This document shows, piece after piece, positions 34,530 to 43,864 of a stretch of DNA of 64,000 nucleotides. The translations under genes and the position numbers were made by a program. The DNA comes from Neurospora tetrasperma FGSC 2508 (Eukaryota > Ascomycota > Sordariomycetes > Sordariales > Sordariaceae). The notes below the pieces were generated by a model, which saw nothing but the letters and a program-made list of their open reading frames with translations, searched no databases and was not told the origin of the DNA. Numbering within the stretch: the first letter of the stretch is position 1; every line of letters starts with the position of its first letter. The stretch covers positions 1,481,887 through 1,545,886 of the forward strand of contig NW_009799100.1 of the NCBI RefSeq assembly GCF_000213175.1, written 5' to 3'.

Positions 34530-37500
34530 ATGAACGACGAAGACAAGGTCCACGACATCTCCAAGAAGATCGAGCGCGAAAAGGCTTTGATCAATGCTGC
34601 GCAGGCCATGCGCCAGCAGACAAACAATGAGCAGGTCCGCTCCAAGCTCGACACCCAGATGCGCGAAGGGAGGAGGAATCTCGAGTTCTTCGAGGAGAAG
34701 CTGCGCGAACTGCAGATGAGGAGACTCGGCCATGGCGTCGACAACATGTCGCTCGGTGCCAGCCCAATGTCCGGCTCCCACCGACAGTCCGTCGACGACT
34801 TCGAGGGCTACGGCGCCCCCTCTCCTCCTCCCAAGGAGGACGTACGCGGCCACAGCTCTCACCAGAGTCAGGGCAGCGGTCCTCTGATGCCCACCTCTGC
34901 TCCTTATCCCGGTGGTCCTCCTGACTCTACTGTTCCACGGGCGCGTCCTAATTACACGAGGCTCGGTAAGTTGAACATCTTCCTTGGACCAGTCTCCTTT
35001 TAGATATATTCCGTGTAACTGACGTTGAGGGAACTACAGATCTAATCAAGTTCGATACCCCACATCTTGGACCTCGCATCCAGCTGATGTTGTCCCAAAT
35101 TCAGTTCAAGCTCAACGTGGAAGAACAGTACCTAAAGGGCATTGAGAAGATGGTACAGCTCTATCAGATGGAAGGTGATAAGAAGAGCAAGCTTGACGCT
35201 GCCGCCAAGCGTGTCGAAAGTAAACAAAAGATTGTCCTCTTGAAGCAGGCACTCAAGAGATATGAAGAGTTGCACATCGACATCGATGTTGATGGTCCAG
35301 ATGGTAGAATTCCTCCCCTTCATGCTGCTTTCACCAGTACTCCTTTTACTAATTTTTAATTCAACCTATAGACGACAGCATCAACCTGCCAGCCCTTAGG
35401 AAACCCCTGAGCGGTACTCTTTCTATTCGCATTCTGGCTGTAAAGGATGTCGACCATGCGCCCCTCGGTCGTTTCGCTCGCTCCCCCGAAACATTCATCG
35501 CTGTTAAGGCCGAAGATATAGTTGTCGCGCGCACAAAGCCTTCGCGAAACGACAAGTGGGAAGCCGAATTCCACACTTTCCCGGTCGATAAGACGAACGA
35601 AATCGAGTTTACGGTTTATGATAAGCCCGCCGAGCATCCCGTGCCTATCGCCATGCTCTGGGTCCGAATTTCGGACATCGTCGAGGAACTTCGCCGAAAG
35701 AAGATCGAAGCCGAAATGACGTCCGCAGGTTGGGTTTCGGCAGACCGCGTTGGCTCCAGAGCTCCTCCGCCGCAATTCCCAATGGGCGCCCAGAGTCCTC
35801 AGTTTGCGGCACCGCCAACATCCCCTGGATCACAGGAGCAAAACACCATGATCCCACCCCAGGCGCCTCCGCCATCCCAAGTTGTTTCACAGCCTGTAGA
35901 CGGTTGGTTCAACCTGGAGCCTTATGGCCAGATCCACCTCAGTTTCAACTTCATCAAGGGGGCTCGTCCTCAGGGCATGGACAGGCTGGGTCGCAAGGGT
36001 GCCGTCCGCCAGCGCAAGGAGGAAGTCCACGAGATGTATGGACACAAGTTTGTCCAGAAGCAGTTCTACAACATTATGCGCTGTGCGCTATGCGGCGATT
36101 TCCTCAAGTACTCCGCTGGTATGCAGTGCGAGGATTGCAAGTACACTTGCCACACCAAGTGCTACACCAGCGTTGTTACCAAGTGCATCAGCAAGAGTAA
36201 TGCCGAGACTGATCCTGACGAGGAAAAGATCAATCACCGTATCCCTCATCGCTTTATTCCTTTCTCCAACCTTACCGCCAACTGGTGCTGCCATTGCGGT
36301 TACATGCTACCAATTGGATCCAAGAAGAACTCGAGGAAATGCTCAGGTATGTTTAGTTCGCCCCTGTTTTGGAGGCCGATATGCTGACAATTGTGACAGA
36401 ATGTGCTCTTACAGCCCACGCGCAATGCGTGCATCTTGTTCCTGACTTCTGTGGCATGTCTATGGCTGTCGCCAACCAGATCTTGGAGGGTATGCGAACG
36501 CAGAAGAAGACTCATAAGGATAAGGCGTCCTCGATGAGTGAGCGTACCCTTAGGCCGGGAAGCAAAACTTCCATCTCGTCCGGGTCGATCGCTCAGGCAT
36601 CAACGTATAGCGGTTCGACTGCTTATACGTCAATCGCTTCGCCTGAGGCAACCGAGGCTGCCAAACTCATGTACAGCCAGACAACGCCCAGGCCAGTCGG
36701 CCCCGACAGGACCTCTACCAGCTCAACAACCGCCTCGGCGGCTGCGGCTGCGGCTATGGCACCAAAGCATAGCTCTCAGCCTTCGCAAGCCGGTTCGATA
36801 CCCGACTTTGGTGGTTCCCCCGGCTATGGACGACCGGATTCTCGGGACGACGAGTACTCCGCCCAGCAGCAGCAGGGATATGGCTCGCCGCAGCAACGGA
36901 AGTATAACCCGGCGGACTATGCTAATATCGACGCCTACTCAAGCCCACCTCAGGCTCGTCCCCAACAGCAACAGCAGCAGCAACAACAGACACCTCAGCA
37001 GGTCTCACCAATGTATCAGCAGAATCCTCAGACGCCTATTAGCAAGCCTCAGCCTGTGACGCCATCCTATGATAACCAGGTGGTACCGTCCGCCTCCGGA
37101 GTTCCAGTTCCGACTAAGAAGCCGCTACCATCGGCCACTGACCCCGGCACGGGTATGAGAATCGGCCTTGACCATTTCAACTTCCTCGCTGTGCTTGGTA
37201 AGGGTAACTTCGGCAAGGTCATGCTTGCGGAGACCAAGAAGAGCCGGAAGTTGTATGCCATTAAGGTGTTGAAGAAGGAGTTTATCATCGAGAATGACGA
37301 AGTGGAAAGCATCAGGTCGGAGAAGCGCGTCTTCCTGATTGCCAACCGCGAGCGTCACCCCTTCCTGACAAACCTCCATGCCTGCTTCCAGACTGAGACA
37401 AGGGTCTACTTCGTCATGGAGTATATCAGCGGTGGTGATTTGATGTTGCACATTCAGCGTGGAATGTTTGGCACCAAGCGTGCTCAGTAAGTTCTTCTTT

Positions 37501-38276
37501 GTATCTTCTGAAGTTACAGCAGTGACTAACTCGGTTCAGATTCTATGCCGCTGAGGTCTGCTTGGCACTCAAGTATTTCCACGAGAACGGCGTCATCTAT
37601 CGTGATCTGAAGCTCGACAACATTCTCTTGACTCTTGACGGACACATCAAGATTGCCGACTACGGTCTGTGCAAGGAGGACATGTGGTACGGTTCGACCA
37701 CGAGCACCTTCTGCGGTACTCCCGAATTTATGGCGCCCGAGATTCTCCTGGACAAGAAGTACGGCAGGGCGGTTGACTGGTGGGCATTTGGCGTTCTGAT
37801 CTATCAGATGCTTCTCCAGCAGTCCCCATTCCGTGGTGAAGACGAGGACGAAATCTACGATGCCATTCTGGCCGACGAGCCGCTTTACCCTATTCACATG
37901 CCCAGAGACAGCGTGTCGATTCTGCAGAAGCTCCTCACGCGCGAGCCTGACCAGCGTCTGGGTAGCGGCCCAACCGACGCCCAGGAGATCATGTCGCAGC
38001 CCTTCTTCAGGAACATCAACTGGGACGACATCTACCACAAACGGGTGCAGCCGCCCTTCCTGCCCCAGATCAAGAGCGCGACGGATACGAGCAACTTCGA
38101 TAGCGAGTTTACTAGTGTCACTCCGGTGCTCACACCCGTTCAGTCAGGTAAGTTTTATCACATCAGAACCCAACTAGGCAACTTTCTCGTAACTAACCCC
38201 GTCCGTTTGTATAGTCCTCTCTCAAGCCATGCAAGAAGAGTTCAGAGGCTTCTCGTACACGGCCGACTTTGAGTAA
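34530..38276 (+). CDS. pkc1: Protein kinase C, 1143 aa
   Basis: Six exons: 34530-34965, 35040-35303, 35372-36346, 36400-37486, 37540-38147, 38215-38276. Start context GCCACCATGA. Domains in order: HR1 Rho-binding coiled coils at about 1-72 and 145-230; C2-like at 236-350; two C1 zinc fingers at about 457-506 ([20 protein letters not shown]) and 526-575 ([20 protein letters not shown]); a Gln/Pro-rich linker with a Q run near 750; kinase at about 818-1078. The kinase has [13 protein letters not shown], the Lys of [23 protein letters not shown] in place of DFG (also seen in atypical PKC), and [11 protein letters not shown]. The AGC tail ends [11 protein letters not shown], the hydrophobic motif. 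It is the single fungal PKC acting below Rho1 in the cell-wall integrity MAP-kinase path. Confidence 0.96.
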
Positions 38277-39140
38277 ACAACCTAGCGTTGTCTCGTCTGT
38301 TCAAGTCGATTGGCGGTGTGCTAGTATTGTTGGAGGATGATGAACACGTACCAAAGTTGGGTGCGCGGCGAGCAACGTAGTGTGGTGATGCTATAAAAAG
38401 GAGAAGAATTGAAACCACAAGGCGGCACCAAGGTTGTGGTGTGGGTTGAAGGTTGAGAAGAGGATCTAATAGTTATTGAACAATACTTAACCTATAGAAA
38501 GAGAAAGAAGAACAAGCGAAATGATAAAGCCTTTCGATTCGGGGGGGGGGGTTTGGAAGTTTAGACTCGAGGTTGCACGAAAGAGAAGGTTTAGTTGCTT
38601 TTCGCTTTGGTTGAACACTGGTTCGGGCTTTTTACTTAGATCTTGAAGTCAGCGTTGTTTGAGATACCATGATGGAAGAGTTTGCTATTAAGGGGTTGTT
38701 CGGTGTGTATTGTACACTAGAAGAGTAGGTAGTGGTAGCTTGTCTTCCTCTTCAGTCTAAACCCTCCCCATTTTTTTTTTTTTTTTCGTCTCTTTGTCTT
38801 CTCAAAATTGCCGTCGATTAAATACGATGTGAGGATGGCCAATGTATACAAGAAGAAACGTCTGTCTATATACATCATCATTCATCATATATAAGATATA
38901 GATATAAAACAAATAAAAGAAGAAGTCATGCTGCAACAACAACACCAGCTTACAACCGATCATACAACAACATACAACCGCAACCGAGCAACCAGCGTTC
39001 TAGTAAAAAGCCCGCTCCCTTGCTTCCCTTCCAATGCAGCTATAATCTTTTTTTGAGACACACACACGACAACACGAAAACCCCCCCAAAGGCTCTAATC
39101 TATTTGTTAAAGAGAAGAAGGAAAATCATAATAGACCGAA
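38277..39140. other. Convergent intergenic region with G10 and T16 runs
   Basis: 3' untranslated space of pkc1 (plus) and she9 (minus). It holds a ten-base G run at 38541-38550, a T run near 38771-38786 and an AT-rich part near 38880-38930. No gene seen. Confidence 0.6.
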
Positions 39141-40760
39141 TCAAGCCTTCCCGCTTCCACTGCTGCGCAAAACAAAAAATGCGACGCTGGCAACCACGGC
39201 CGCACCCGTCGCCGCGCTCTCCAGGGCCAGCAGCGACACGTCCCGCATCTTGAGATCTATCCTCCTGTCGCTGTAGAGGTCGACGACGGCGGCCTTGATT
39301 TGTTGAGGGTCTGAGAGCGTTTGTTGCCATTTTTGGGCGGTTTGCTTCCACGTTAGTGGTGGTTGTTGCGATTCTTCTTGTGTCTCTGGTGTTTGGTGTT
39401 GTTGTTGTTGGGCGGTGGCAGCCTCTTCCGCAGCCTCCTCGGCGGCGGCGGCCATGAACTCTGCGCCAATGTCCATCTCGACTTCTCCTTCATTTCTTCC
39501 TCCTCCCTGGGATTCCCCAGAAGACGAAGTAGACGCCAACGCCTGAATCTCTCTCTCCTGCTCCATCAACCTCGCCAAATGCGCCGTCTCTCTCAACCCA
39601 CTCGCCTCCAGCGCCTGCCTTACTTGGCCCAACTCATGTCTGACCTCGTCAATCACACCCTTTTCGTTCTCAGCAATCCCCTTCATCAACCTCTTCCTTC
39701 GCCACGGCTCGGCAACGAACTGCAGCACCAGGAAAAGCAAAACGTTGACACCCATCAGTCCCCACGTGCCCCACGTCGACTGCCGCCTGATTCGATCGCT
39801 CCAGATCTGTTCCTCGTGGTACCGCTTGAGTATCCCGGCGTTCAAGTCGGCGGACAACCGCGACTCTTCGGTTTCGGCTTCGGTCAACTCCTGCGCTGCT
39901 TGCGCTACTTGCGCTTCCAGCTCGTGGTCGAGGCGGTACAGGCTCGTGAAGCGTTCCAGGTCGAGTGGGTTCCACGTATCCTTCCGAGCCAAAAGAGTGG
40001 TCACCTCGCGCTGCGTCGATGCCCGATGCATGGTTAAGCTCTTGTAGTTGTGTCGGGCGTCGCGCAAGCGTGACTGGGCCTGCCCGTGGGCAACTTCCAG
40101 CTCGGCGTTTTTCCGCTTGATTTGCTCGATGGCTGAGTACCCCGTGAGATCGTTGAGGGTTTGGGTGGCGGTTAGCAGGCGGGTTTGGAAGTTGTCCATT
40201 ATGGTGGAGAAGCGGGCAGAGAGGCGGGCGCGGTGGGCTTCGGTGCGGGAGGGGAGTTCGGGTTGGGCTGTGTCATTGTTGCCGTTTTCTGTGGTGGTCT
40301 CTGATGTAGTAGTAGTCTCGGACGAGTTGGCGCTGTCGCTGGTGGAAGCGCTGGACACGTCGGACTCGGAAGATTTGGAGGTTTCGGACTCGGAAGCAGC
40401 TGTGGGTGTTTCTGTTTCGGACTTGTTGGTGGCATCGGTGGTGTCTTCTTTGGCTGACCCTGACGACGGGGCCTCGGTCTGCGCCGGGGGAGGTGGTGGC
40501 ATGAAAATGACATTGGAGGATTCGGTCTCCTTGTTGTTCTTATTCTCGGGGGTGTCTTTGGGAGGTTGGGTCGAGAAGAAAAGACGGCCGTCGTGGATGG
40601 ATAGGCGAAGCGTGCCCTGGCGCATACCGCTTATCGAGGGGTTTATCGATCTTCGTGGTAGGGAAGCGAGTTGGGAGAGAGGACGACCGGATGATAATGC
40701 GCCGGTGCCCCTCCAAGAGGAAGGGCGCGCAGCTAGTCGGATAGCTGTAGTGGAGGACAT
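39141..40760 (-). CDS. she9: SHE9/MDM33 mitochondrial inner-membrane protein, 539 aa
   Basis: Single exon on the minus strand. The frame is open to 41042, but the ATG at 40760 (MSSTTAIRLAARPSSWRGTG) starts a basic presequence and is chosen. An acidic Ser/Thr-rich linker covers about 80-170. Then comes the conserved domain: FSTIMDNFQTRLLTATQTLN, SAIEQIKRKNAELEVAHGQA, and LARKDTWNPLDLERFTSLYR, with long coiled coils. A transmembrane segment (GLMGVNVLLFLVLQFVAEPW) follows near residue 340, then a basic motif RRKRLMKG and another coiled coil; a second hydrophobic segment close to the C-terminus (GAAVVASVAFFVLRS) fits the two-helix layout of the family. Yeast She9 shapes the inner membrane and its overexpression fragments mitochondria. 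Confidence 0.9.
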   Translation of the reverse strand: MSSTTAIRLAARPSSWRGTGALSSGRPLSQLASLPRRSINPSISGMRQGTLRLSIHDGRLFFSTQPPKDTPENKNNKETESSNVIFMPPPPPAQTEAPSSGSAKEDTTDATNKSETETPTAASESETSKSSESDVSSASTSDSANSSETTTTSETTTENGNNDTAQPELPSRTEAHRARLSARFSTIMDNFQTRLLTATQTLNDLTGYSAIEQIKRKNAELEVAHGQAQSRLRDARHNYKSLTMHRASTQREVTTLLARKDTWNPLDLERFTSLYRLDHELEAQVAQAAQELTEAETEESRLSADLNAGILKRYHEEQIWSDRIRRQSTWGTWGLMGVNVLLFLVLQFVAEPWRRKRLMKGIAENEKGVIDEVRHELGQVRQALEASGLRETAHLARLMEQEREIQALASTSSSGESQGGGRNEGEVEMDIGAEFMAAAAEEAAEEAATAQQQQHQTPETQEESQQPPLTWKQTAQKWQQTLSDPQQIKAAVVDLYSDRRIDLKMRDVSLLALESAATGAAVVASVAFFVLRSSGSGKA

Positions 40761-40788
40761 TGTGTATCCTATGTGTTTGAGAGAGTCA

Positions 40789-40807
40789 GAGAGAGAGAGA
40801 GAGAGAG
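40789..40807. repeat. GA/CT dinucleotide microsatellite in she9 leader
   Basis: About nine AG units, read as CT on the she9 strand, located 30-50 bases upstream of the she9 ATG. A pyrimidine-rich tract just upstream of a start is common in fungal promoters and leaders. Confidence 0.85.
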
Positions 40808-41182
40808 TCGGTTGCCCAACCCAGACCAGACGGGGCGGAGAGAGAAGGAGATCTGGGTCAGTTGCAACGATGTTCGGCGGTTGATTGCGGTTGAGTGGTG
40901 CCAACAATCGCGCGACTTGGGGGACTTGGGGGGGAATTGCCGGCAACTTGAGGAGGAACCGGCAGCCGGAGGAGAGCTGTTGTCGAGCCAATTCCAACTG
41001 GTCAATCCCACTTTCTCCCAATTCCATCCCAATTCCACCCAATCGGCCCCACCAAGCTGGACTATTCTGCCGTTCGATATCCCCTCAAGACCCCCTCACC
41101 GCCTTGCACATTAAGAGTCTTGGAATAACGTCATTAGACAACCCTAGCCCTTTTTCTTGCTGTTCCCCTTAGCACCCAGGGA

Positions 41183-41458
41183 CTATCCCCGTTTGGGCAT
41201 CACGACCAAAACAAAACCCCTGAATCCCTCGTCGTTGACAATGACCAAGGGGCCCAAGTCGACGTGATACACTCGTCCGCCGGAAGGGTCCGGCATCACC
41301 AGCATGCGGACATCGCACTCCAAGGCGACTCGCAATGACGTTTTCCGTTCTATGTCTGATGCACTCGTCCAAATTCTCCAAGGGTCCGTCGCCCGGTAGT
41401 CCGGGAGTTGTCGCCCGTCCCTCTGCCTTGACTCCCCGGTTGTTGAGGCCTTCATCAT
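41183..41458 (-). CDS. Doubtful small ORF, 91 aa
   Basis: The first ATG in the frame is at 41458. The C-terminal half reads ECDVRMLVMPDPSGGRVYHV and DLGPLVIVNDEGFRGFVLVV, which looks like regular beta-strand protein rather than random translation, and there is no low-complexity bias. No family is recognised. It sits in a short divergent promoter region between two well-supported genes, where a real gene would be crowded. It may be a chance frame, a small protein or a gene fragment. Confidence 0.25.
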   Translation of the reverse strand: MMKASTTGESRQRDGRQLPDYRATDPWRIWTSASDIERKTSLRVALECDVRMLVMPDPSGGRVYHVDLGPLVIVNDEGFRGFVLVVMPKRG

Positions 41459-41640
41459 GGCTTTTCTCTTCCTTTCAATATTGCTGCGTTTGAGACCCAA
41501 AGCTCATGGATTTTCCCTTGGCTTGAAAGAAAAAAAATCTCTTTCGGCAACTTCCATCCGGTTTTCCTTTCCGTCTCTTTGCGGACATCATTGAACTCTC
41601 AACCTATCCTTTGATATTTGCTCATACTTTCACTTAGGGA

Positions 41641-43476
41641 ATGCAGTTCACCCGTTTCTTCATGCTGCAAGCCGCGTTGGCCGCAGCTCAGCTCCCAGCG
41701 TCTGGAGATGATGACACATCAAGCAGAGGCACTGGCAATGCCTTGGCTGGAAGAGCGGAAGGAGAACCTGCAGTGACAACGCCTTCGAGTCTGCGCACCC
41801 ACCACAGCTCGTTGCACACAATTTCAAAAACAGATCCCACCGCTACCGTCTACCAGCGCACAGCAGTAGGAACGGCTATGTCGAACACATCTAGCCCACC
41901 CGATCCAGAAGCCGACCTTCCCGTAGGATCTACAGGGGTAGGTGATGAAGGGTTTGAAGGAGGATCACCACAGTTTCTGGAGTCAAATCAACCGGTTCCA
42001 GGTCTAGCACCAGTCCAGCGAGAGACAGCACCTGCGGAAGTTCTTGTTCAGTCTCCGGAGCAGGCCGCGTCACCTCCAATGGAGACGACCGGAGTCTTCA
42101 CCTCGGTTTCCCCGAGCAGCACCATCGCTACAACAACGGACGTTGTTTCTAATATTCCCACGTTTTACGAAAATTTCGCTCCCATCCCCGTCGAAGACCC
42201 GGCACTCACACCTACGGTAATTCCATCTTCAGCTGAGGCCACCAAAGCAGCTATTCTCGCCTTCGCAGAGTCTTCATCTCAGGTCTCAGACATACAATCA
42301 CTATCTACGTCAACATCCGACCCCAACCCTAGCTCTACAAGCACCTCGCCATCTGATACGGCAGTAACCGAAACCGCCATCCCAGCATCTTCAATTACCT
42401 TTTCCTCGGTCATCACATCATCTACCGACTCTGCTCGCGGATTTGTCGTATTGGCCACGGACTCCTCCTCCTCCTCCTCCTCTTTTTCATCAGCATCTTC
42501 TTCACTCCCCTCCTCACTCACAACCCCATCACCAACCCCCTCCTCATCTCTTTCCTCCACTACCTCTACCACCACCACCACCACTGATCAACCTGCAATG
42601 GCCTCCAACGCCGATATTGACGCCTCCCTGCAAGAAAAGACTGCATCTTACCCCCCTTCCTCCAACGAGTACCTCTCCTCCCAAGCAAAAGTCGCCATCA
42701 TACTCGTCTCAGTATTCGGGGTATTAGCCGTCATGACAGTCATTGGCTATGTACTTTGGCACGTGAGGATGCGGGATGCGCGGTTGGAGCGGCAGAATCG
42801 AGCGGCATTGGCGCGGAGGATTCAGGGTGGTGGTGGTGGGAAGGAAGGAAACGGAGCACAAGGGCATAAGAGAAACCTGAGCGTGGAAGAAAAGATGAAG
42901 CAAGCATTGGAGAGGGAACATGACGTCCCGCTGGGTGTTGGGAAAATCCAGGCTGAGGAGCATGGAAACCCCACGGATGGGAGAGCTGTGAATCTGTTCA
43001 GTACTATCAGTACTATTAGCGAGAGCAGTGAGGAGAGCGAGGACAGCCAGGGAAGCGGAAGTCAGCGTTCCTACGGGAACAATGGGCGTTTGGCTGTTGT
43101 GGCGGCGCCCATGGTTCCGGAGGACAGCGATATGGCTACCTCTATGGCAAATCGCAACGAGGCTAGTGACGGTTACGGACTTGGGAGGAGCGACAGCCAG
43201 GATAGCAAGGAAAGTTACTATAGTGAGGGCGGTCAAGATGGATTTGGGAGGAGCGAGACTTTGGATGCACAGCGACGTCGGTATGTGCATGAAAGAAGCG
43301 AAAGCCTGCGCAGCCAATGGAGCAATATCGAAGACTACTATAGGATAGAGAGGTTGGAAACGGAGGCACAAGGCGGTGCCGAAACATTAGAGTCAGAGGA
43401 GACGTTTGGGAGGACGGAGTCGAATGCCTCGACGTCGTCGGGCCGGTCAGGAAGGACTATTGGAAAGGCACTTTGA
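41641..43476 (+). CDS. Mucin-like single-pass membrane protein, 611 aa
   Basis: Single exon. The N-terminus MQFTRFFMLQAALAAAQLPA is a plausible signal peptide. Residues about 25-330 are very rich in Ser, Thr and Pro, with Ser runs (SSSSSSFSSASSS) and a TSTTTTTT run, suggesting dense O-mannosylation outside the cell. One transmembrane segment (VAIILVSVFGVLAVMTVIGY) near residue 360 is followed by HVRMRDARLERQNR, a basic stop-transfer. The cytosolic tail of about 240 residues is acidic and Ser-rich with several RSDSQD/RSETLD type repeats that look like kinase sites. The layout resembles fungal wall-stress sensors (Wsc/Mid2 type), but no WSC cysteine domain is present, so function is only inferred. 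Confidence 0.75.
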   Translation: MQFTRFFMLQAALAAAQLPASGDDDTSSRGTGNALAGRAEGEPAVTTPSSLRTHHSSLHTISKTDPTATVYQRTAVGTAMSNTSSPPDPEADLPVGSTGVGDEGFEGGSPQFLESNQPVPGLAPVQRETAPAEVLVQSPEQAASPPMETTGVFTSVSPSSTIATTTDVVSNIPTFYENFAPIPVEDPALTPTVIPSSAEATKAAILAFAESSSQVSDIQSLSTSTSDPNPSSTSTSPSDTAVTETAIPASSITFSSVITSSTDSARGFVVLATDSSSSSSSFSSASSSLPSSLTTPSPTPSSSLSSTTSTTTTTTDQPAMASNADIDASLQEKTASYPPSSNEYLSSQAKVAIILVSVFGVLAVMTVIGYVLWHVRMRDARLERQNRAALARRIQGGGGGKEGNGAQGHKRNLSVEEKMKQALEREHDVPLGVGKIQAEEHGNPTDGRAVNLFSTISTISESSEESEDSQGSGSQRSYGNNGRLAVVAAPMVPEDSDMATSMANRNEASDGYGLGRSDSQDSKESYYSEGGQDGFGRSETLDAQRRRYVHERSESLRSQWSNIEDYYRIERLETEAQGGAETLESEETFGRTESNASTSSGRSGRTIGKAL

Positions 43477-43864
43477 GTTAAGTGTGCAGAATGACAAATA
43501 TTGAGACAAGAGACTTTCCGAATCATGTCGTCAAGTGATCTTCAGACGGCTGTGCTATTGTGAGAGGGAAGGATTGTGCTTGATCTCGAAACTATTTGAA
43601 CAGATTCCGGGCTTGAAAAAGTGAGTCTACAGCTGCGGTTGATGCTCACCTGTGACTGGATGTGAATGCCAACGTTAGAGCAGCAAAGATCTCAAGTATT
43701 GTTTATCATCAGAGGTACTTAACTAGCCACAGTAATAAATCGAAAGGAAAAGACAAAAATAATCAAGTACACACGTTTAACAGCCCCAATCTATCCAACC
43801 TCCTCGAAGATACGCGAATACTTTCCTCATCGGTAACCACCCATTTATATCAGCCAATGCCACA
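43477..43864. other. Convergent intergenic region
   Basis: 388 bases between the 3' ends of the mucin-like gene and the SNTX-GTPase gene. No feature seen. Confidence 0.6.

Larger units (their letters stand above)
40761..41640. other. Divergent intergenic region between she9 and the mucin-like gene
   Basis: Promoter space for she9 (minus) and the mucin-like membrane protein gene (plus). It contains a GA microsatellite in the she9 leader and a doubtful small open frame at 41183-41458 (separate entry). Confidence 0.55.
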
